Assembly: GCA_013368315.1 (NCBI GenBank)
Contig: JAACJM010000055.1
Location: 124,001 to 188,000 of the forward strand
DNA from: Tetrapyrgos nigripes
Lineage: Eukaryota > Basidiomycota > Agaricomycetes > Agaricales > Campanellaceae
Length of the DNA: 64,000 bases
Direction: 5' to 3'
A model generated the notes under the pieces. The model searched no databases and had not been told where the DNA came from. It saw only the letters and a list, made by a program, of their open reading frames with translations. Below are positions 55,978-64,000 of the stretch, in pieces (the first letter of the stretch is position 1; the number at the start of each line of letters is the position of its first letter). A program made the position numbers and the translations under genes.

Positions 55978-57710
55978 ATGATTGGCGACAGGTGCGTATC
56001 CGTATTCCTCCTTCGGGCTATCTTGCTAAAACACACTTAAGAAGACACTTTACGGGCAGGACTCAGGCAATGCTTTGGCAAAGACTTGCATCGTTCCAAC
56101 CACGCGTCCAGGACATCGACCTACAATTTTCACGGGACCGTATTCGCTCACCAGGCTCTCCCACATCCTCAGAATCCATCCAACTCTCCGAACTCATTTC
56201 GAATGTCGAGCAGGATCTTTCTGACTACAAGGAAGACATACAAATTGTAGAGAATGTTCTGTTGGATCTCAAGAGGAAAAAAGGGGAGTTGGAGCGTTAT
56301 GTGGATCATTGCAAAGCCTATCTTTCCCCCATCCGCAGACTGCCCACGGAAATTATGAGTGAAATCTTTCTAATCTATCAGGACCTGCATTGGTCTGACA
56401 GGGAGGATCGTCAGTTCAGGGAGCCTCTCACCAGGCCTGTCATGGCGTACTCAAGTCCAGCTATGACAGCCTTGGTGCTCAGTTCAGTGTGCAAACTATG
56501 GTACACTATCACCCTTGCTACTCCCCAACTCTGGTCGCGCTTTTCGTTGCAGATAAGAGGAAAGTGCGGCTCTCTATTCCATCTACTCGAAATCTATCTC
56601 TCACGGTCAAAACAACACCCTCTCACCTTTGATGTCGATGTTAACGGAGAAGGACCCATTATGCGCCTGCTTTCTGCACATTCCCATCGTTGGTTTTGTA
56701 CTAGTGGCCATTGTCCGGGCTTGAATATGCAGACGGACCTTCCTCTTCTACAATCCCTTGAAATGGCGTACGGAGGCGCTGTCTCTCTCGATGCATTCGC
56801 TGGCGCACGTACTCTTCGGACAGTCTCCCTGGTGGGCATATCCAGATTTCTTCATTCAAACTTACCCTGGGACCAAATCCAAGTTCTTCGTGCGCGCCAA
56901 CTTTCCACTGGGGATGTTGGCCTTCCCAAATATGTGTGGGAGTTGGCACAGAAATGCCCTGCCCTTCGATCCCTGGAATTGGACTTCAGCGATTACCCAC
57001 CTCGTGAAACAGCTGGATTCACAAGCAGTGTTCATCTGGGTAAGCTAGAAAGCTTGTGTCTACAGTATGTCATGTGGTACAACGTCCGCGAGCTCTTCTG
57101 TCTCTCCACGCTCCCCAGCTTGCGCAAATTATCACTTGGAGTCCTTGGACCATATGACGATGGGCCTACTCCGGACATTGCCGTAATTTCTTCCTTCATT
57201 TCCCGGTCCCACTGTTCGATATCTGTCCTGAGGTTCACAAACCTCCGCACATCCATGGCACAAATTGCTTGTGGCATGTTGCACCATGTACCGACCTTGA
57301 CCGAGCTCATCCTACAAGAATCTACCCATTCGACCTTCCATGTTCCAGCTGTCATGGAAACGTTGATCGCGGCCCTGCGTATCTCTCCGAGTCCTGTGGA
57401 GGTCGACGGACACGCTGGAGAAAGCAAACCTGCCCTACCACTTCTCCGTCGGCTCGTCATGGAAGTCTACGCTGATAATTTTCCAGCTTCTCAGTTTGTA
57501 GACATGCTCGAATCACGAGGGATGCTGGCTGGAGGGAGTCTGGGTGCTTTGAAGTTGGTGCGACTTTTCTTACAGTGGAGTGATGGTGCCGAGGACTTCA
57601 ACTTGCCACTTCTACAATCGCTGGAAGCTTGGCCGGGGGTGGAAATCATTGCGAGCACTTGTGCGTCTAGACGGTACCTGCGGAATGAAGATAGCGAACG
57701 CTGGGTCTGA
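55978..57710 (+). CDS. Coiled-coil F-box protein, copy 4 (array)
   Basis: Two exons, 55978-55991 (14 nt, ATG ATT GGC GAC AG) and 56060-57710, give 554 residues. The 68-nt intron (GTGCGTATCC...GGGCAG, with a CTAA-type branch site) is conserved across the family, which supports this start. Coiled coil YKEDIQIVENVLLDLKRKK, F-box-like LPTEIMSEIFLIY, LRR-like C-terminus (LRSLELDFSDYP, LRKLSLGV). Ends with the family motif ASRRYLRNEDSERWV. Confidence 0.87.
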
Positions 57711-58154
57711 TGTCAGGCAGTTGATGGGGAAAGGCTATGTGGACTCGAGAGTAATGGTTGAAGTATCCGTTGAAAGCATGTACAATTATTACAAAAATTT
57801 GAACATATATTGGGCTATTACTATTTGATTGATTGATTGATTCTCTACATGTTTGAGATTATGTACCGATACAGATGAATATTTGAGAAGTATTGAATCG
57901 TAGACTCTCTAACTCTGGTGGATAGAAAAGTACTTCGGAAATTCATCCATTGACATAAAGCAAGACCATTGTCAAGCCTGACGCGCCAACCTTTATCATC
58001 TTCTACAACAATCTATCTGGACTTTTAGAGATAGGTGAGTCTACCCATTATTTGTTGCTAATTATTCATGAACTCGACACAGCTGCAGGAGTCAACCTGT
58101 TCCCAATCTACTACTATCGCTGAAAGAGAACTCTGAATTATCGTTCGCACTGCC
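57711..58154. promoter_or_regulatory. F-box leader and intergenic region
   Basis: Contains a short TTGA repeat (57826-57842) and the shared leader. No separate gene. Confidence 0.6.
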
Positions 58155-59883
58155 ATGGGCGACAGGTGCGTATCTGTGCTCCTTCGTCAGGTTATCTTGC
58201 TAACCCGCCTAAGAAGACACTCTACGGGCAGGAGGCCTCTTGAACTAAAGCTTTTGCAAATATTTCCATCGTTTCAACCGCGCGTCCAGGACATCGACCT
58301 ACATGTACAGTCTTCACGAGACCGTATTTGCTCACCAGGCTCTCCCACATCCTCAGATTCCACCCAGCTCTCCGAACTCATTTCGAACGCCGAGCAGGAT
58401 CTTTCTGGCTATGAGAAAGACATACACATTCTAGAGAACGTTCTGTTGGATCTCAAGAGGAAAAAAGGGGAGGTGGAGCGTTGTGTAAATCACTGCAAAG
58501 CCTATCTTTCCCCCATTCGCAGATTGCCTACGGAAATTATGGGCGACATCTTTCTATACTATCAGGACCTGGATTGGTCTTCCAGGGAGGATGGCCAGTT
58601 CAGGGAACCTCTGAATGGGCCTTGGTACAGAAGGACGGCCTTGGTGCTCAGTTCGGTGTGCAAACTATGGCATACTATCACCCTTGCTACTCCCCAACTC
58701 TGGTCGCGCTTCTCGCTGGAGATAAGGGGAAAGTGCAGCTCTCTATCCCATCTACTTGAAACCTATCTCTCAAGGTCAAAACAACACCCTCTCACCTTTG
58801 ATGTCACTGGTAACAGAGAAGGACCAATCTCCGATAACATTATACGCCTGCTTTGTGCCCATTCCCAGCGTTGGTTTTTTTGCGAGTCTTTACAGATGTC
58901 CGCGCTTGAATATGCAGATGGACCTTCCTCTTCTGCAATCCCTCGAAATGAAGTTTGGAGATGCTGACACTTTCAATGCATTCGCTGGCGCACATACTCT
59001 TCGGACAGTCTCCCTGCTTGGGATATCCGGATTTCTCCATTCAACTTTACACTGGGACCAAGTCCATTTTCTTCGTGCGCATAGACTTCAACACACTAGC
59101 CTTCCCGAATCTGTGTGGGGGTTGGCTCAGAAATGCCGTGCCCTTCGTTCCCTGGAATTGAGGTTCGACGAGTGCCCACTTCATGGATCAGCCGGACTCA
59201 CAAGCAGTATACATCTGAGCAAGCTAGAATGCTTGTGTCTACACAATGTCAAGTGGTACAGCCTCTGCAAGCTCTTCTCTGTCTCCACACTTCCCAGCCT
59301 GCGCAAATTATCACTTGAACTAGCCTCCGTCGAGCCTGGCACTTCGGACACTGCCGCATTTTCAGACTTCATTTCGAGGTCCCAGTGTTCTATATCTGTC
59401 CTGAGGTTCACAAAGCTCAGGACATCCTTGGTACAACTTGTTTGTGGCATGTTGTACCATATACCGACCTTGACCGAGCTCATCGTAGGAGACCCTACTA
59501 TAACTCGAGTTACAGTGATTCACCTGTCATGGCAACGTTGATCGCGGCCCTGCGTATCTCTCCGAGTCCTGTGGGGGCAGACAGACAAGCTGGAGAAAGC
59601 AAATCTGCCCTACCACTTCTCCGTCGGCTCGCCATGGAAGTCTACGCGGATAATTTTCCAGCTTCTCAGTTTGTAGACATGCTCGAATCGCGAGGGATGC
59701 TGGCCGGAGGAGTCTGGGTGCTTTGAAGTCGGTGCGACTTTTCTTACAGTGGGGTGATGGTGCCAAGGACTTCACCTTACCACTTCTACAACCGCTGGAA
59801 GCCTGGCCGGGGATGGAAATCATTGCGAGCACCCGTGCGTCTAGACGGTACCTGAGGGATGAAGACAGCGAACGCTGGGTCTG
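58155..59883 (+). pseudogene. Coiled-coil F-box gene, array copy 5, frameshifted
   Basis: The mini-exon ATGGGCGACAG (58155-58165) and second exon from 58232 start normally (MGDRRPLELKLLQIF). There are at least three frameshifts relative to sister copies: an extra T in the run at about 58873-58880 (GGTTTTTTTGCG), a disruption near 59500-59520 before the VMATLIAALRIS segment, and a lost G near 59708 (GGAGGAGTCTGG instead of GGAGGGAGTCTGG). All parts through the final RYLRDEDSERWV equivalent are present. Separate homopolymer errors are possible for two of the three. Confidence 0.85.
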
Positions 59884-60289
59884 ATGTCAGGCAGTTGATT
59901 GGGAAAGGCTTTGTGGACTCGAGAGTAATGGTTGAAGTATCCGTTAAAAGCATGTACAAAAGTTTGAACTACGTATTGGGCTACTACTACTCTACATGTT
60001 TGAGTTATATACCGATACAAATGAGTTGAGAAATACTGAATCATAGACTTTAGCTCTGTAGGACAGGTAATTACCTCGGATCCGGAAATTCATCCATTGA
60101 CACAAAGCACGATCAGTGTCTGTTTTTGTCATTGTTGATCATTTTTGCGCCGACCTTTATCATCTTCTACAACAATCTGTCTGAAACTTTGGAAATAGGT
60201 CAGTCCTTGGCATTGTTTAGTGGCAGCTATTCATGAACTCAACCAGGAATTGTTCCCAATCTAGTACCCCTGAAGTTCCCGTTTCTGCA
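59884..60289. promoter_or_regulatory. F-box leader and intergenic region
   Basis: Shared leader before the last array member; no other feature. Confidence 0.55.
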
Positions 60290-62040
60290 ATGGGCAACAG
60301 GTGCGTGTCCGTGTTCCTTCGTCAGGCTACTATTTTGCTAAAATGCACCTAAGAAGAGATTCTACGGGCAGGAGGCCTCTTGAACTAAAGCTTTTGCAAA
60401 TATTTCCATCGTTTCAACCACGCGTCCAGGACATCGACCTACATGTACAGTCTTTACGAGACCGTATTCGTTCACCAGGCTCTCCCACATCCTCAGAATC
60501 CAGCCAGATCTCCGGACTCATTTCGAAAGCCGAGCAGGATCTTTCTGACTACAAGAAAGACATACAAAGTGTAGAGAACGTTCTGTTGGATCTCAAGAGG
60601 AAAAAAGAGGAGCTGGAGCGTTGTGTGGATCACTGCAAAGCCTATTTTTCCCCTATTCGCAGATTGCCTACGGAAATCATGGGCGACATCTTTCTATACT
60701 ATCAGGACCTCCATAGGTCTAACAGGGAGGATCGTCAGTTCAGGGAGCCTCTGAATGGGCCTCTGCAACAAGATGAAGCTATCACGGCCTTAGTGCTCAG
60801 TTCGGTGTGCAAGCTATGGCACAGTATCACCCTTGCTACTCCCCGACTCTGGTCGCGCTTTTCGCTGAGCATAAGCGAAAAGTGCGGCTCGGTATCCCAT
60901 CTACTCGAAATCTACCTCTCAAGGTCAAAACAACACCCTCTCACCTTTGATATCATTGTGTATGACGAAGGGTCGAACTCCAATATCGTTATACGACTGC
61001 TTTCTGCCCATTCCCATCGCTGGTTTTTTGCGAGTTGTTACGGCAGATGTCCGGACTTGAATATGCAGACGGACCTTCCTCTTCTACAATCCCTCGAAGT
61101 GCACGACGAAGAGGCTGACTCTCTCGATACATTCGCTGGCGCACGCACTCTTCGGACAGTCTCCCTGGTGGGCATATCCAGATTTCTTCATTCAAACTTA
61201 CCCTGGGACCAAATCCAAGTTCTTCGTGCGTGCGAACTTCAGATTTGGGATGTTGGCCTTCCCAAATATGTGTGGGGGTTGACCCAGAAATGCCGTGCCC
61301 TTCGTTCCCTGGAATTGGACTTTGACTATTACCCACCCCATGAACCAGCTGGATTTATGAGCAGTATTCATCTGAGCAAGCTAGAGAACTTGTGTCTACA
61401 GGGTGTCCACTGGTACGACATCTGCGAGCTCTTCTCGGTGTCCACCCTCCCTAGCTTGCGCAAATTATCACTTAGACTACGTGACGATGGGCCTGACGAT
61501 GGGCCCACTCCGGACTTTGCCGCATTTTCTGCCTTCATATCCCGGTCCCAGTGTTCCATATCTATCCTAAGGCTGGAAAAACTCCAAAGATTCACGGTAC
61601 AACTTGCTTGTGGCATGTTGCAACATATACCAACCTTGATAGAGATCATGGTAGAAGAAGAAGAACTCACCTGGCATCGCGGTAATCCACCTGTCATGAC
61701 AACATTGTTCGCGACCCTGTGTGTCTCTCCGAGTCCTGTGGAGGTAGATAGACAAGCTGGAGAAAACAAACCTGCCCTACCACTTCTCCGTCGGCTTGTC
61801 ATGGAAGTCAATCCAGAGCAGTTTGAGGTTTCGAGGTTTGTAGAGATGGTCGAATCGCGAGGGATGCTACCCGGAGGGTGCCTGGGTGCTTTGAAGTCGG
61901 TGCGACTTATTTTACGGTGGAGTAGTCATGCCAAAAACTTGCCACTTCTACAACCTTTGGAGGCCTGGCCGGGGATAGAAATCATTTCGAGCACCCGTGC
62001 GTCTAGAAGGTACCTGAGGGATGAAGATAGCTGGGTCTGA
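60290..62040 (+). CDS. Coiled-coil F-box protein, copy 6 (array)
   Basis: Mini-exon 60290-60300 (ATGGGCAACAG) plus 60372-62040 give 1680 nt and 559 residues, starting MGNRRPLELKLLQIF. In this copy the internal ATG used by copies 1 and 3 is AAG, so the mini-exon start is required. Coiled coil YKKDIQSVENVLLDLKRKKE, F-box-like LPTEIMGDIFLYY, LRR-like body, and end RYLRDEDSWV, slightly shorter than its sisters. Inferred SCF substrate receptor. Confidence 0.87.
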
Positions 62041-62400
62041 TGCCAGGCAGTTGTTAGGAAGTTGTGGACTCGAGAGTAACGGTTGAAGCATTCGCTGAAA
62101 GCATTACTACAAAAATTTGAACTACATATTGAGCTATTACTACTCTACATGTTTGACTTGTGTGTACTGATACAAATGAATTGAGAAATATATACTGAAA
62201 GGCATAATTGCATAGATATCATAATCTCTAGAGATCTTGATTTTACTCTACCTCTAGTAATCCTTTGGAGCGTCGAAACCAAAGCAGCAACACCGCTAAA
62301 GCTTTCTCATCGACCACCATGACGTCGACAGGCAAAATATCAAAACCGGTCTACCTACCCTACCCATCTGCAAGCTGAAACAATTGCATCTGGCGACCCT
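62041..62400. other. Intergenic region
   Basis: AT-rich 3' flank of the array, then a CCACCATG context at 62317-62324 whose short frame stops quickly. No supported gene. Confidence 0.45.
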
Positions 62401-64000
62401 CAGCGTTGTTCCGCTCGCTACACGGTTCACTTTTTCCATCGAAGACTCCGAGTCACTGTGCCAGGAACACCAAGTTCTATTTGCGACGTATATCCTTCGC
62501 CGAAGACTGGCTAGAGAACGGAAGAGTTTTAGAGCGTCTCGGGCACTCTTCTGGCAGTAGCCTTCAGGGACATTATCCTCTTGAAGAAGATTAGAAGAAT
62601 GAGCTGAGTCGAGAGGTGAGTCGGCTGACTCTTTCGTCTCGTCTCGGGAATGCTCATCAAGTTCATTTTATGTCTAGATCGACCATATACCACTCGGAAG
62701 AATTAAGCTATTGAAGAAATTATCGGAAACCTCAGTGAAGCGGCGCAAGTACGATGATAGGCATCTTTTGACCCAGGAGCAAAGGAACGAGGATTCTGGA
62801 GTGAGACGAGTAGTCTATCAAGTCTCTACTATTGAGGGCTCGGGCGTCTCAGCTCGCTGCTTGAGTGTTGCCTACACTGGGCGCGACGCGCACAAGGTAG
62901 AGTGCTTCTGATTGACCGTACTCGGGACAACTGTCTCATGGGGTTTTTCTTCCAGGTTTTCAAAGCAGACTGTCCAGTGCAGTTTTTCCGTGTAAAGTAC
63001 GCCCAGCTTTATTTGTTTTTATTATAGCTGACGCACAAGTAGAGATCTCCAGACGTTCCAGCTTCGTGGTTTCAATGATTCAACTTACAACCCCTCCGTC
63101 ATTTTTCATGACGGTAGGTCATTTGCTTTTCCCTCACCGGACCGTGATCCTAATCTCATAAAACATCCTTACAGACCTGGTTCCAGCACGGCAACTAGTC
63201 GATCAGAACAAAGATTGTTCACAGCTGCTGACCTTCTATCCTATCTTCCAGACAGCAGTGGTGCGTCTAAGTATCTTGCTTTGACGGTCAGGATCTAACA
63301 CTTTGCGAAGATTTCGCTATCCAGAAAGTGAATCGCAGTCTGGGGGCGTACGATCTGCTCAAGACCCACATGTGTGGGTTAGCCCGCAAACAGGAATGAT
63401 TTGCCTGGGTGCAGAAGGACCATCTCTCGAAGTCGGCAGTGGGAGTCTACGTTTCGATCGGGTTCAATTGACCAAGGTTTCGTTCCCAGCTTCGGATTTG
63501 ATACCCCAGAACAACTGTAACGATTGCGGTCTTCTCAATTATATCTTGCAAAACATTGCAAGCAAGACCGTCCTAACCGTTCTTTCTGACTCACACTTCC
63601 TCTACACCAGCATTCCTCTCAACATTGCTACACGGCGGTTCAATTTCGCCCTTGCCCCGAGATTGTTATCGCCAATATACCTTGTTGCAGCTGGAATTTT
63701 AGCTATGGTTGTTTCTACTTGCGTTCTCCAGATGACAGGGCTGATGGAGTGGCTATGGAGGATGGAAGAATCCGGTGCGTCGTTCTTGTATCCAAGCGAA
63801 CTTCTTGATCTTACTATGGTGTTGTAGCTTCTCAATCGCTGCTGACGTCGGCCTCGTTCGCTTTGCATTTTGGACAGACAGTAATCCAAGCTCCATGGAG
63901 ACCGTATGGTTGAGTCAAGCATGTCGTGTCTTCAATGTTCTAGGCTTTTCACGGGAAGACTGGCAGGATCGCGGTTTGTTATCGTCTCTTCGTCGTAAAA
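62401..64000 (+). CDS. Uncharacterised agaric family protein, 3' partial
   Basis: Several short exons can be followed: one with RRKYDDRHLLTQEQ and VVYQVSTIEGSG...AYTGRDAHK (to about 62896), then VFKADCPVQFFRVK, DLQTFQLRGFN...PSVIFHD, and a long one at about 63180-63775 (DLVPARQLVDQN...; PHVWVSPQTGMICLG; NCNDCGLLNYILQN), probably continuing to FSIAADVGLVRFAFW and WLSQACRVFNVLGFSREDW at the window end. The order resembles an expanded agaric family whose first part looks like a degenerate kinase N-lobe (Y.G.DA..., then IFHD.L.P). Start and some junctions are uncertain, and early stops near 62590 may mean decay. Confidence 0.45.

Noticed and set aside
1..64000. CRISPR arrays, operons, ribosome binding sites, riboswitches
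   Set aside because: The sequence is eukaryotic with spliceosomal introns; repeats present are transposon ends, gene duplicates and microsatellites.

Overview
The window is nuclear DNA from a filamentous basidiomycete, almost certainly an Agaricomycete (mushroom-forming fungus). Genes carry many short GT-AG introns (about 40-70 nt) and are closely packed. Several families are typical of agarics: arrays of F-box proteins with an N-terminal coiled coil, Tnp2-type CACTA transposons, HNH_2-type proteins, and a TKL kinase with an MLKL-like N-terminal bundle. I cannot name the species.

Layout. 1-9.4 kb holds three copies (two forward, one reverse) of a gene family encoding tandem RRMs, a long charged coiled coil and a C-terminal J-like domain; a fourth copy lies at 25.1-28.3 kb and a wrecked fifth at 28.6-29.1 kb. 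9.96-14.37 kb is a CACTA-type DNA transposon with terminal inverted repeats and an ATA target duplication. 14.4-24.9 kb holds a MITE-like element, a two-module NRPS gene (vestigial C, A, T, C, A with embedded methyltransferase, T, TE) and an ArfGAP gene read the other way. Both genes are broken by stops and frameshifts, and the block is bracketed by short direct repeats. 29.4-31.2 kb is a Ran1/Ksp1-like protein kinase; 31.4-33.2 kb is a degraded-looking HNH-family gene.

33.5-62 kb contains six members of a coiled-coil F-box family (four apparently full-length, one frameshifted, one 5' fragment). These interleave with single-copy genes: a GHKL-ATPase-like protein (35.9-39.6 kb), an MLKL-like bundle/kinase protein (40.7-43.5 kb), the ribosome-associated Hsp70 Ssz1 (43.9-46.0 kb) divergent from a Ubp14/USP5-type deubiquitinase (46.15-49.3 kb), and two unrelated F-box-type proteins (49.8-50.9 and 51.2-53.4 kb). 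The window ends inside a gene of an agaric family I know only vaguely.

How it fits together. Ssz1 and Ubp14 are a housekeeping proteostasis pair sharing a 150-bp promoter. The rest looks like a fast-evolving accessory neighbourhood: tandem family birth and death (RRM/J-like and F-box), segmental duplication, transposon insertion and decay of NRPS and ArfGAP copies. Gene models were spliced by eye; for the four RRM/J-like copies, the GHKL gene, both kinases and Ssz1 the exon lengths sum to an open frame, which supports the junctions.
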